Assembly (NCBI RefSeq): GCF_009014635.1
Contig: NZ_BKCF01000001.1
Coordinates: 620,001 to 684,000, forward strand
From: Patiriisocius marinistellae
Lineage (GTDB): Bacteria > Bacteroidota > Bacteroidia > Flavobacteriales > Flavobacteriaceae
DNA length: 64,000 nt
Direction: 5' to 3'
Both the position numbers and the translations under genes were made by a program. Below the pieces are notes generated by a model. That model made no database searches. It was not told where the DNA came from and was given only the letters and a program-made list of their open reading frames with translations. Positions 53,071 through 60,992 of this stretch are shown one piece after another (the stretch's first letter is position 1; each line of letters starts with the position of its first letter).

Positions 53071-54489
53071 ATGAAATCAATTATAAAACTTAGAAATTTA
53101 AGTAAAGGAGCTCTATTATTAATTGTTGCGCTCACATTACAAAGTTGTTTTGTAGCTCAAGATTATACCAGGCCAGAATTACCTGTAACTGAAGCACTTT
53201 ATAGAACAGATAATTTACCAACAGATAGTCTTTCAATGGCAGAGATATCTTGGAAAACATTATTTACAGATAAATTTCTTCAACAATATATTGAGGAAGG
53301 TTTGCAAAATAATATGGATGTTCGTATTGCAATACAACAAATGATAGCTGCAGAAGCATATGCAAAGCAAGGAAAAGCTGGTTATTTACCTACATTAAAC
53401 GTTGGTCCAAATTGGACACACCAAGAGCTATCTGAGAACAGTCAGTTTGGTTCATTTTTGAGCAACACATCAACAGACCAGTTTGATATTACTGCAAATT
53501 TATCTTGGGAAGCAGATATTTGGGGAAAAATACGTAGTAACAAGAGAGCAACCCAAGCAGCATATTTGCAAAGTGTCGCAGCACATCAAGCAGTGAAAAC
53601 CCAGCTTATCTCTAGTATCGCTAATACATATTATAATTTGATAGCTTTAGACGCTCAACTAGAAGTAACTAATCAAACTATAGCAACTAGAGATAGTAGT
53701 GTTACAACTATTAAGGCTTTAAAAGAAGCAGGACAAGTAACGCAAGTTGCAGTAGATCAAAATATTGCGCAATATAATAATGCTCAAGCTTTACAGGTAG
53801 ATATTAAAACAGCTATTTTCAAAACAGAAAATACGTTAAGTATTTTGTTAGGTAAAGCACCTCAGAATTTTGAAAGGAGTAGTTTAGAAATTCAAAAAAT
53901 TGAGCAGGATATTGTATTAGGAGTTCCAGCAACACTCTTAAGTAATAGACCAGATGTTATGGCCGCAGAATATAGTTTGATAGAATCTTTTGAGCTTACT
54001 AACGTAGCAAAAAGTAATTTTTACCCATCTTTAACTTTAACAGCCTCAGGAGGGTTCCAAAGCTTAGAACTTGATAAACTACTAAATGCAAATTCTTTAT
54101 TTGCTACAATTATTGGAGGTTTAACGCAACCACTTTTAAATCAGCGAAAACTTAAAACACAAAAAGAAGTTGCCATTGCTCAACAAGAGCAATCGCTACT
54201 TCAGTTTAAAAAAACATTATTAATTGCAGGAACCGAAGTTTCTAATGCGCTATTTTCTTATGAATCTGAAACTAAAAAATTTGGGTTTAGAAAAAATGAA
54301 GTTGAGGCGCTACGTACTGCCGAAGCAAACTCTGAAGAGTTACTTAAAAACGGATATGCAAATTACTTAGATTTACTTACAGCAAGACAAAGCGCTCTTA
54401 GTGCAGAGTTAAACACAATAGATAGTAAACTACAGCAATTAGTATCTATAGTTGATTTATACGAAGCACTAGGTGGTGGTTTAAGATAA
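53071..54489 (+). CDS. TolC/NodT-family outer-membrane efflux lipoprotein
   Basis: A 472-residue outer-membrane factor with a lipobox (LTLQSC, Cys26). The family repeats are visible as an alpha-barrel helical core in two halves (IAIQQMIAAEAYAKQGKAGYLPTLNV; VAKSNFYPSLTLTASGGF), and LSNRPDVMAAEYSLIE is the conserved segment between them. It completes the tripartite pump with the two genes before it and starts 5 bases after the permease stop. Confidence 0.95.
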   Translation: MKSIIKLRNLSKGALLLIVALTLQSCFVAQDYTRPELPVTEALYRTDNLPTDSLSMAEISWKTLFTDKFLQQYIEEGLQNNMDVRIAIQQMIAAEAYAKQGKAGYLPTLNVGPNWTHQELSENSQFGSFLSNTSTDQFDITANLSWEADIWGKIRSNKRATQAAYLQSVAAHQAVKTQLISSIANTYYNLIALDAQLEVTNQTIATRDSSVTTIKALKEAGQVTQVAVDQNIAQYNNAQALQVDIKTAIFKTENTLSILLGKAPQNFERSSLEIQKIEQDIVLGVPATLLSNRPDVMAAEYSLIESFELTNVAKSNFYPSLTLTASGGFQSLELDKLLNANSLFATIIGGLTQPLLNQRKLKTQKEVAIAQQEQSLLQFKKTLLIAGTEVSNALFSYESETKKFGFRKNEVEALRTAEANSEELLKNGYANYLDLLTARQSALSAELNTIDSKLQQLVSIVDLYEALGGGLR

Positions 54490-54495
54490 AAAAAA

Positions 54496-55089
54496 ATGAT
54501 TACTAAAGCCGAATTATTAAAATGTTCTATCGCAAAATTTACTCAACTAGGAAGTAAACATGTGACATTAAATGATTTGGCAAGATCACTCGGGATATCT
54601 AAAAAAACAATTTATACATTTTTTAAAAACAAAGAAGACTTAGTTACCTCTAGTCTAGAAAGTTTGTTGAATGAATATAGAGAAGATATAAATAGAATTG
54701 TTACCAATAATGAAAAAGACCCTATTTTAAGTGTTATTTTGATATACGAAAGAGGGTTTGAATATTTAAAACATTTCAAGCCCTCTTTTCTCTTTGGATT
54801 AGAAAAGTATTACCCAAAAGCTAATACGTTATTTGACGATTTTGTTGAAGAATTAGCAAACAAAACAATCCTCAATTTATTAAATAAGGCAAAAGATAAT
54901 GGAAATATCAACAATGAAGTTAATCTAGAATTAATGATAAAAATTTATTTTTTCAGATTTGATAATCTTGTTTTTAAAAAGAATAACCTATTTCAATCAT
55001 ATTCTAAAAAAGAGCTATTCAAGCATTTAGTGATCTATAATCTAAAAGGAATAATTAATGATACGTACTCTAATTCTTATTTTGAATAA
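54496..55089 (+). CDS. TetR/AcrR-family transcriptional regulator
   Basis: A 197-residue regulator. The N-terminal helix-turn-helix reads FTQLGSKHVTLNDLARSLGISKKTIYTFFKNKEDLVTSS, the TetR pattern. The C-terminal ligand domain is helical and not similar to a specific subfamily. It is the fifth gene of the efflux operon, 6 bases after the TolC-like gene, so the operon carries a repressor at each end. Its binding site is not evident. Confidence 0.9.
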   Translation: MITKAELLKCSIAKFTQLGSKHVTLNDLARSLGISKKTIYTFFKNKEDLVTSSLESLLNEYREDINRIVTNNEKDPILSVILIYERGFEYLKHFKPSFLFGLEKYYPKANTLFDDFVEELANKTILNLLNKAKDNGNINNEVNLELMIKIYFFRFDNLVFKKNNLFQSYSKKELFKHLVIYNLKGIINDTYSNSYFE

Positions 55090-55103
55090 ATAAAGAAGCC
55101 TTA

Positions 55104-55113
55104 CTTCGGAAAT
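55104..55113. repeat. Dispersed 10-mer CTTCGGAAAT, intergenic copy
   Basis: Lies between the convergent TetR gene and HAD gene, 15 bases after the TetR stop, followed at 55133-55149 by a weak TGAGC/GCTCA hairpin. Confidence 0.7.
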
Positions 55114-55225
55114 ATATAACAATTAAAATTTTTGAGCATAAAAAGCTCATAGATAAATTAAGCATAGCCCCTAATATATTTTTTTGAAAACTATCTTTAG
55201 TAAAAGAAATTTAAACCAGGAATTG

Positions 55226-55915
55226 TTATTTATAAGTGACTAATAAATCTGTTACTTTTTGTAAGTCAGATTCAATAATTTCTGTTTTAGGAGCTAATGG
55301 AAATAATTGTTTTCCCGGTCTGCTAATAAATGCTGCTCTCCAGCCGGCCCAAACTGCCCCTGCAACATCCCAACCATGCGCCGCAATCAACATACATTCC
55401 TCCGGTTTCACCCCCATTTTACGAGCTGCAAAAGCATAAGTATCTGTGAAAGGTTTAAATTTACCTATCTCTTCAATACTTAGTCTTTCATCAAAATAAG
55501 CAGTTAAACCTGCGTTTTCAAATTGTTTTTTCACTCCTTCATTTGATGAATTCGTAAAGGATACTAATTTATAACCATCTTTTTTTAGTTGTGCCAGTGC
55601 TTCTTTAACTTCTGGATGTGCCGGCAATCTTCTTAGTGAATTTATAACAGTGTTACGAGCTTCCTCTTCAGATATAACTATATCGTTATTCGCTGCTACC
55701 ATTTGTAACGCTGCAGCGCCTATAATCCCGAAATGTTCGTATTGTCCGCTAGCTGTTGTCACTAAAGAATATTGAAGCATGGTGGTAAACCATAAGGGCA
55801 ATAAATCTTCTCTGCCATTTAAAGCTTTGGCAACAACTTCTTTCATATCTGTTAAGTCTAACAGCGTTTCATTAACGTCAAAAAATAAGACTTTTGGTCG
55901 TGTGTTATTTGTCAT
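55226..55915 (-). CDS. Haloacid dehalogenase type II-like hydrolase
   Basis: A 229-residue HAD-superfamily protein. The nucleophile motif is KVLFFDVNETLLDL (Asp14 region), motif II is KLVSFTNSSNEGVK and motif III has the Lys in EEIGKFKPFTDTYAF and the acidic EECMLIAAHGWDVAGA. The -DVNETL- start and the alanine-helical cap match type II haloacid dehalogenases, which hydrolyse 2-haloacids. It is the last gene of the TetR-led redox operon, so it may detoxify a halogenated or phosphorylated compound. Confidence 0.88.
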   Translation of the reverse strand: MTNNTRPKVLFFDVNETLLDLTDMKEVVAKALNGREDLLPLWFTTMLQYSLVTTASGQYEHFGIIGAAALQMVAANNDIVISEEEARNTVINSLRRLPAHPEVKEALAQLKKDGYKLVSFTNSSNEGVKKQFENAGLTAYFDERLSIEEIGKFKPFTDTYAFAARKMGVKPEECMLIAAHGWDVAGAVWAGWRAAFISRPGKQLFPLAPKTEIIESDLQKVTDLLVTYK

Positions 55916-56013
55916 AAACTCTATGTTTTTTTCTGAATTTGCTAATACTAAATTAGGGATTAATAGCCCCGTTGTCCCTACTAATCCTACATTTTTTTAT
56001 AAAAATCCTCCTA

Positions 56014-56442
56014 TTATTTTTCATAATTAATGGTAGATTTTTTATATAAAAATACATTTAATACAGTTAAGATAATATACACTATGGGCATTACAGGAGG
56101 TTTGGATTCCAATGGTAAAATTTCGGCTGGTACAGCTGGATGTAAGTGAGTATAGATGGCAACAATCATCATAACAATGATTGCTATATTACTTATGTAA
56201 AAAACTCTCCCTCTTACTTTCTTAGTTAAGCCAGCTTCTTTAAACGCTAAAAACAACAGTGCTAAACCAACCCCTACTTCGCCAAACTTCACTACATACT
56301 GCATGACTTCAGGAAAAGGAAATCCTATATAATCAAGATGTTTATAAATAAAGGTTTTAAAAGGCTCTCTAAATTTAGCCAAGCCAGGGATAAGTATTAT
56401 AAAACCTAAAATCCCGGTTAGTATTTTTACTGATTTTTTCAT
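56014..56442 (-). CDS. DoxX-like membrane protein
   Basis: A 142-residue membrane protein with four helices. The start KILTGILGFIILIPGLAKF and the following FPFPEVMQYVVKFGEVGVGLALLFLAF are those of DoxX/DUF-type proteins. DoxX relatives in bacteria are linked to oxidative stress resistance in complex with superoxide dismutase or thiosulfate-quinone reductase; the role here is not defined. Position in the redox operon supports a stress role. Confidence 0.8.
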   Translation of the reverse strand: MKKSVKILTGILGFIILIPGLAKFREPFKTFIYKHLDYIGFPFPEVMQYVVKFGEVGVGLALLFLAFKEAGLTKKVRGRVFYISNIAIIVMMIVAIYTHLHPAVPAEILPLESKPPVMPIVYIILTVLNVFLYKKSTINYEK

Positions 56443-56453
56443 TTAAAAAAACG

Positions 56454-57116
56454 TTATTTCAATTGTTTTAAAGCGGATAATATTTCCGATGGTTCTGCAC
56501 GTTGTGTATAATCCGCGTCTAGAAAAGCATAGGTAATTATTCCGTTGGTATCTATAACATACGTTGCAGCTAAAGGCAATTCATTACTTGTGTCTCCATT
56601 GACTTTGTTTAGTCCAAAACCAGTATTGTAAATACTAGCAACATCATCGGTTAAGGTGTAAACTACACCATATTTTTTACCAATTAGGTTTCCAACATCA
56701 CTTAAAACCGTATATTCTAAACTATGCTTTTCTGATGTACTTAACGAGTTATCTGGCAATTCTGGAGTCAAAGCCAAAAGCGTAGCGCCTTCTTGCTTAA
56801 ATTCTGGTAATTTTTCTTGTAAAGCGTGCAAAGTAATATTGCAATATGGACACCAACCACCTCTGTACCACGTTAAAACTACTGGTCCGTTTTTTAATTC
56901 GTTGTATAAACTAACCGATTCGTTTAAAGCATTTTTTAGAGTGAAATTAGGTGTTTTGTCACCAACTTTTAAGGCCGAATCTAAAACTCCAGAGTTTTGT
57001 ACACTAGAAATTCCATCTGCATATATTTTTTTCTTTTCGTCAGTAAATTTAGATGCGCTTGCTTGACGAACTTCGTTTAGTTGAGTATCTAATTCACCTT
57101 TTTTATTTGAACTCAT
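56454..57116 (-). CDS. Peroxiredoxin-like (AhpC/TSA) protein
   Basis: A 220-residue thioredoxin-fold protein of the AhpC/TSA family. The active site is CPYC, Cys89 and Cys92, in WYRGGWCPYCNITLHALQ, preceded by KVGDKTPNFTLKNALN. It lacks a signal peptide. The C-x-x-C (rather than a single peroxidatic Cys) places it with thiol-based peroxidases/reductases of the PRX-like2 type. It sits between the DsbA-like gene (29 bases upstream) and the DoxX gene in the redox operon. Confidence 0.9.
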   Translation of the reverse strand: MSSNKKGELDTQLNEVRQASASKFTDEKKKIYADGISSVQNSGVLDSALKVGDKTPNFTLKNALNESVSLYNELKNGPVVLTWYRGGWCPYCNITLHALQEKLPEFKQEGATLLALTPELPDNSLSTSEKHSLEYTVLSDVGNLIGKKYGVVYTLTDDVASIYNTGFGLNKVNGDTSNELPLAATYVIDTNGIITYAFLDADYTQRAEPSEILSALKQLK

Positions 57117-57145
57117 ATCTTTCTTTTCTTTTGAAAATTATAAAA

Positions 57146-57802
57146 TTAAACTGCTTGTTGTTCAGCAATTAATTCCGTCAATACTTGTTTAAAAGTATCT
57201 ACTGGCTGTGCACCTGTAATGGCACTCTTACGGTTAAAAACAATAGTTGGTACCGAGTTTACACCCATGTTTTTCCAATAGTTTTGTTTGTTTCTTACTT
57301 CCAATCGTGCTTCATCGCTATCTAATTTTGCTAACGCTTCATCTGCATTTAAACCAACTTCTAAAAGGGCTTCTTTTAAAATATCTTTTTTAGACACATC
57401 TTTTCTATCGCTAAAAAAGGCTTTAGTTAAAGTCATTTTTAATTCGGTTTGCTTTCCGAAGTCTTTAGCATATTCTAATAAAACATGAGCATCAAAAGTG
57501 TTTGCCATTCGCATCTCATCAAAATAATCGAATTTAAAACCTAGTTCTTCACCAGCATCAGTCATCATTTGTTGTGATTGTTTTTGCTGCTCTAATGTAG
57601 AACCATATTTTTCTGTAATATGTTCCGTTACGTTTTGACCTTCGGCTGGCATATTTGGGTTTAATTCAAACGGTTGCCATTCTATTTCAATTTTATCTGC
57701 TACACCTAATTCTTGTATTGCTTTTTCCAAACGTTTGTAACCAATGGTACACCAAGGACACACAACATCTGAAACGATATCTATTTTTAATTTATCTGAC
57801 AT
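57146..57802 (-). CDS. DsbA-family (FrnE-like) oxidoreductase
   Basis: A 218-residue thioredoxin-fold protein with an inserted helical domain. The active site is Cys15-Pro-Trp-Cys18 in SDVVCPWCTIGYKRLEK, and the cis-Pro lies in GVNSVPTIVFN. No signal peptide, so cytoplasmic, as in FrnE/2-hydroxychromene-2-carboxylate isomerase relatives. The C-P-W-C motif is the FrnE form. It likely exchanges disulfides under thiol stress. A near-copy of the dispersed motif is at 57453-57461. Confidence 0.92.
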   Translation of the reverse strand: MSDKLKIDIVSDVVCPWCTIGYKRLEKAIQELGVADKIEIEWQPFELNPNMPAEGQNVTEHITEKYGSTLEQQKQSQQMMTDAGEELGFKFDYFDEMRMANTFDAHVLLEYAKDFGKQTELKMTLTKAFFSDRKDVSKKDILKEALLEVGLNADEALAKLDSDEARLEVRNKQNYWKNMGVNSVPTIVFNRKSAITGAQPVDTFKQVLTELIAEQQAV

Positions 57803-57830
57803 AATTTTCTTTTTTAATATAGTTATATAT

Positions 57831-58502
57831 TTATTTACTAATTACAGTGCTGTTTAAAAAGATGCTTTCTTTTTTTTCGTCTTCCGTTATTTCATCTGTT
57901 GAAACAACATTTAAAACCATAGAATTTACAATTCTGCTTTTGCTTAAATCTTTATTTAGAATTACTGCTTTATGAAACAATCCTAAAGTTTCTAAATTGG
58001 ATTTAGGATTACTATTGTTTATAATTACAATGGAGTAGTGAGTATTATCATAAGACTTTATTTTTGAAGTGAAGGGCTTTAATAGGGCATCGTCTTCTTT
58101 AAAAATAGGAGTAAACCTATTAAAGTAATCTTCTTGCGTATTGTAAGCTTTATTAGCATATTTATGATAATCTGCTAGCTGTAATTCACTTTCTATGTCG
58201 CTTGGTTCGTAACCTAATAGTAAAATTGATTGATCTGCAGCATTGTCTACATGAAAAGGCGTGTTTACTTGCTGATCAAAGCGAACAAGCCAATGATAGC
58301 TTAGTTTTTTGTTGAATTTTGAAACATTGAGTGCTGATAATTCTTTCTTTAAATCTATCATAATAGATCTAAATTGATATGGAGTAAGTTGTTTTTTATC
58401 GAAAACAAGATGCATAAAACCAGGAGCTTCGGTAGTTGTTCTAAATACTTTTTTAAAACATTGCTTGGCTAGTGGTTTTATGTTAATCTCTTGTGTTTTC
58501 AT
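57831..58502 (-). CDS. Uncharacterised protein of the redox operon
   Basis: A 223-residue soluble protein that I do not recognise. The middle reads WLVRFDQQVNTPFHVDNAADQS, with His84-Val-Asp86, and a later His177 (GLFHKAVIL) and Arg190. This H-x-D...H pattern could be a double-stranded beta-helix dioxygenase (2-oxoglutarate/Fe or cupin-like) site, but the flanking sequence does not confirm it. It lies between the EthD-like gene (3 bases) and the DsbA-like gene (28 bases), so it is part of the operon. Confidence 0.7.
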   Translation of the reverse strand: MKTQEINIKPLAKQCFKKVFRTTTEAPGFMHLVFDKKQLTPYQFRSIMIDLKKELSALNVSKFNKKLSYHWLVRFDQQVNTPFHVDNAADQSILLLGYEPSDIESELQLADYHKYANKAYNTQEDYFNRFTPIFKEDDALLKPFTSKIKSYDNTHYSIVIINNSNPKSNLETLGLFHKAVILNKDLSKSRIVNSMVLNVVSTDEITEDEKKESIFLNSTVISK

Positions 58503-58505
58503 TTT

Positions 58506-58820
58506 TTAAAACGTTACAACGTTACTAATTTGAAGCTCAGCTTGAACATTAGTATAGTTTTTTGTGTCTGCAGCAAAAGTTTCTGCATGAGGTCCAAAAG
58601 ATTCTTGGAAAGTCTCAATACTATCAAACTTTAAATGCGCAATAGCTACATAAGGAGCAGGCTCACCAGGAACTCTGCTAGCTATACCTAAGTTTAATTC
58701 TAAATCTTTTAAAGTGTTACCAACTAATTTGGATACCATTGGTAAGTGCGTGTTTTTGTAATAGTCTGCATCAAACTGTACATCTTTACTGTTTGGATAC
58801 ATTACTGATACTTTTATCAT
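58506..58820 (-). CDS. EthD-family protein
   Basis: A 104-residue dimeric alpha-beta barrel protein. The core VMYPNSKDVQFDADYYKNTHLPMVSKLVG is the EthD/YCII-like pattern, with His in NTHLPM, and the second half HLKFDSIETFQESFG. EthD proteins support ring-cleaving or oxygenase pathways; here it follows the SDR gene by 24 bases and fits a role in processing reactive quinone or aromatic compounds. Confidence 0.88.
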   Translation of the reverse strand: MIKVSVMYPNSKDVQFDADYYKNTHLPMVSKLVGNTLKDLELNLGIASRVPGEPAPYVAIAHLKFDSIETFQESFGPHAETFAADTKNYTNVQAELQISNVVTF

Positions 58821-58844
58821 TTTTTTATTTTTGTTGTGTTTGTT

Positions 58845-59573
58845 TTAAGAATCGCCTAAAACAACATTTTCTGAAAATCCTTTATATGCTTCTTCTATTT
58901 GTTTAGCCATTTCGTCTGGAAATAAATGAAAATCTCCTGCTTTTAATGCACTAACAATACCTTCTGAAACAGTTTCTTTTGTAGATGTTTCTTCAAACCC
59001 GGCTTTCTCTGCCATTTTTGTATCTATAGGACCAGGGTGTACACTAAGTACACGAACTCCTTTTTTATCGAAATATGCTCTTAATCCTTGAGTTAATGAA
59101 TACGAAGCTGCTTTTGAAGCAGAATAAGTAGACAGATTAGGAAAATTTTTAACAGAAGCTACAGAGTTTAATTGCACTAATGCACCTTTATTATTCTCTA
59201 AAGTATTGGCAAATGAATTAGCAATACGCAATAAACCTAAAGTATTAACATTAAACTGAAATTGCATATCGTCTTCAACACCTTCGCCAAGCGTTTCTTG
59301 AGGCGAACCAACGCCTGCATTATTTACTAAAATTTCTACATCTGTAGTTTGCTTTGCTAAATCTTGAATAGATTTTGTGTTAGATACATCTGCTTTTAAC
59401 GTGACTACTTTATCACCATATTTTTCTTCTAATTCTTTTGTAGAATCTGTATCACGTACAGCTAAATATACTTTTTTTGCACCATGATTTAAAAAGGATT
59501 CTACTATAGATTTACCAATTCCTCTATTTGCTCCTGTTACTAATGCAATTTTGTTTTCTACTGAAATACTCAT
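58845..59573 (-). CDS. Short-chain dehydrogenase/reductase
   Basis: A 242-residue SDR. The nucleotide-binding motif is ALVTGANRGIGKSIVESF (TGxxxGIG), followed by NNAG (ILVNNAGVGSP) and the catalytic Ser-Tyr-Lys (LNSVASVKNF, YSASKAASY). The C-terminus is on the short side but complete. It probably reduces a carbonyl or quinone. A strong hairpin separates it from the upstream CMD-like gene, while the genes after it follow closely. Confidence 0.93.
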   Translation of the reverse strand: MSISVENKIALVTGANRGIGKSIVESFLNHGAKKVYLAVRDTDSTKELEEKYGDKVVTLKADVSNTKSIQDLAKQTTDVEILVNNAGVGSPQETLGEGVEDDMQFQFNVNTLGLLRIANSFANTLENNKGALVQLNSVASVKNFPNLSTYSASKAASYSLTQGLRAYFDKKGVRVLSVHPGPIDTKMAEKAGFEETSTKETVSEGIVSALKAGDFHLFPDEMAKQIEEAYKGFSENVVLGDS

Positions 59574-59610
59574 AGTTCTATTTTTTTATGGTTGATAATT
59601 TAATGATTAG

Positions 59611-59639
59611 TAAGCCTTCCGTTTTATTTGGAAGGCTTA
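59611..59639 (-). terminator. Strong intra-operon hairpin
   Basis: A 10-bp perfect stem TAAGCCTTCC/GGAAGGCTTA with a 9-base loop lies 32 bases after the CMD-like gene. On the minus strand it is not followed by a T-run, so it may be an attenuator, RNA-processing or stability element that separates expression of the CMD gene from the SDR-led genes. Confidence 0.55.
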
Positions 59640-59670
59640 TAACTACTATTTAGTAATAAGGGATTCTTAC

Positions 59671-60222
59671 TTATTTTTTTGACCAAGCAAACTTCTCAAA
59701 TGCAGCATCAACTGGTGTATTTGCTATGTGATTTGTGTAGTTACTTATTGTTTTTTGAGATAACCCTAAAATGATATCTAAAACATGTTTTTCTTCATAT
59801 CCCGCTGCGTAAAAAGCATCTAAATCTTCTTGCGATACGTTACCACGGTTTCTTACTATAGATAAAGTCATAGTGCGTAAAGCTTCTAGTTTTTCATTTT
59901 CCAGAGAGGTTTCATCACGTAATGCTTCGGTAATCTCATCATCAACTTTCATCATTTTTGCAATACCTGTATGTGCAGGAACACAATAATGACATGCATG
60001 TTCTACGTTGATAGCCTGCCATACCACAGTCAACTCTTCTTCGTTAAAAGATGATTGCGTAAATAACTCATGTAACGTTTGGTATGCTTCTAAAATTTGA
60101 GGAGATCCTGCTAAAACTCCGTGTAAACCAGGAATCATTCCGTAGGCTTTTTGAGAGTTTTCTAATAATGCTTTGCTTCCTTCTGGAGCAGTCTCGATGT
60201 CGTGAATTTTTAAAGTTGTCAT
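59671..60222 (-). CDS. Carboxymuconolactone decarboxylase/AhpD-like protein
   Basis: A 183-residue AhpD-like helical protein. The redox motif is Cys77-His-Tyr-Cys80 followed by His84 (VEHACHYCVPAHTG), which matches the AhpD C-x-x-C...H site, so it can act as a thiol-peroxidase or reductase. The family also includes carboxymuconolactone decarboxylases, but the C-x-x-C makes a redox role more likely. It follows the tetR gene, with a palindrome in between, and precedes the SDR gene after a hairpin. Confidence 0.9.
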   Translation of the reverse strand: MTTLKIHDIETAPEGSKALLENSQKAYGMIPGLHGVLAGSPQILEAYQTLHELFTQSSFNEEELTVVWQAINVEHACHYCVPAHTGIAKMMKVDDEITEALRDETSLENEKLEALRTMTLSIVRNRGNVSQEDLDAFYAAGYEEKHVLDIILGLSQKTISNYTNHIANTPVDAAFEKFAWSKK

Positions 60223-60255
60223 AATTTTTCTTTTTTATTATTATGTTAATATTTT

Positions 60256-60271
60256 CTAAACGTTCGTTTAG
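60256..60271. promoter_or_regulatory. TetR operator-like palindrome upstream of CMD-like gene
   Basis: CTAAACGTTCGTTTAG is a perfect inverted repeat (7-base arms, 2-base centre), 34 bases upstream of the CMD-like gene. A related copy lies upstream of the tetR gene (60905-60920), 13 of 16 positions identical. Confidence 0.65.
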
Positions 60272-60293
60272 TTATTGTTTAAAAAAAATGCTT

Positions 60294-60857
60294 TTAGATA
60301 TTATCAAAAATCATTTCTATATAATCATCAATTTCTTCTTTTGTATTTACTCTAGATGCTGCTGCTAAACCATGTTTTGCTAATACCAAATAGTTAGCTT
60401 GTTTCGTTATGATTGCTTCATCTTTAGTAGTGTCAGTTTTTAATTTTTCAATAATAATTTGTTTTAAATTATCCATGAATGCACTCATTTGCTCATTTAT
60501 AATTTCATCTTCTTTTTCTGAAAATTCATTAAATGTATTAGTTACAAAACAGCCTTTATGATTTCCTTCTTTAAGGCTTAAAGCTACAGATTTATAAAAA
60601 AAATCCTTGATATCGTGTACGCCATTTGATCCATTTTTAAAATCCTCAAATAAGCTTTTAGTTTTAGATTTATAACATTTTAAACTCTCAAGAAAAAGAC
60701 CATGTTTGTTACCAAAACTAGAATAGATTGAAAATTTATTGATGCCCATTTCTTTTTCGAGCATTTGCATTGAGGTAGTTTCATAGCCATTTTTCCAAAA
60801 AAGATTCATTGCTCTTTCGACTACATCACTTTCAATATATTGTTTTTTTCTTGCCAT
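60294..60857 (-). CDS. TetR/AcrR-family repressor of the redox operon
   Basis: A 187-residue regulator. The N-terminal domain reads VVERAMNLFWKNGYETTSMQMLEKEMGINKFSIYSSFGNKHGLFLES, the TetR helix-turn-helix. The C-terminal part includes a Cys in NHKGCFVTNTFNEF, typical of TetR proteins that control oxidoreductase operons and may sense electrophiles or disulfides (AcrR/YxaF type). It is the first gene of the operon, and matching 16-base palindromes lie upstream of itself and of the next gene. Confidence 0.9.
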   Translation of the reverse strand: MARKKQYIESDVVERAMNLFWKNGYETTSMQMLEKEMGINKFSIYSSFGNKHGLFLESLKCYKSKTKSLFEDFKNGSNGVHDIKDFFYKSVALSLKEGNHKGCFVTNTFNEFSEKEDEIINEQMSAFMDNLKQIIIEKLKTDTTKDEAIITKQANYLVLAKHGLAAASRVNTKEEIDDYIEMIFDNI

Positions 60858-60904
60858 TATTTCTTGCTTTTAACTAAAAGCGTATTTATAATTACAGTAC
60901 AAAA

Positions 60905-60920
60905 CTAAACGATTGGTTAG
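60905..60920. promoter_or_regulatory. TetR operator-like repeat overlapping tetR promoter
   Basis: CTAAACGATTGGTTAG is an imperfect inverted repeat that matches 60256-60271 at 13 of 16 positions. On the minus strand its end overlaps a -7-like box TAGTTTTG (60900-60907), about 50 bases before the tetR ATG. Confidence 0.6.
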
Positions 60921-60992
60921 TAATAAAAAAGTTTTTAACACATCTTTATGTATTAATTGCAAATGGCGTAGTGGTGGAGTACTTTAAAAACC

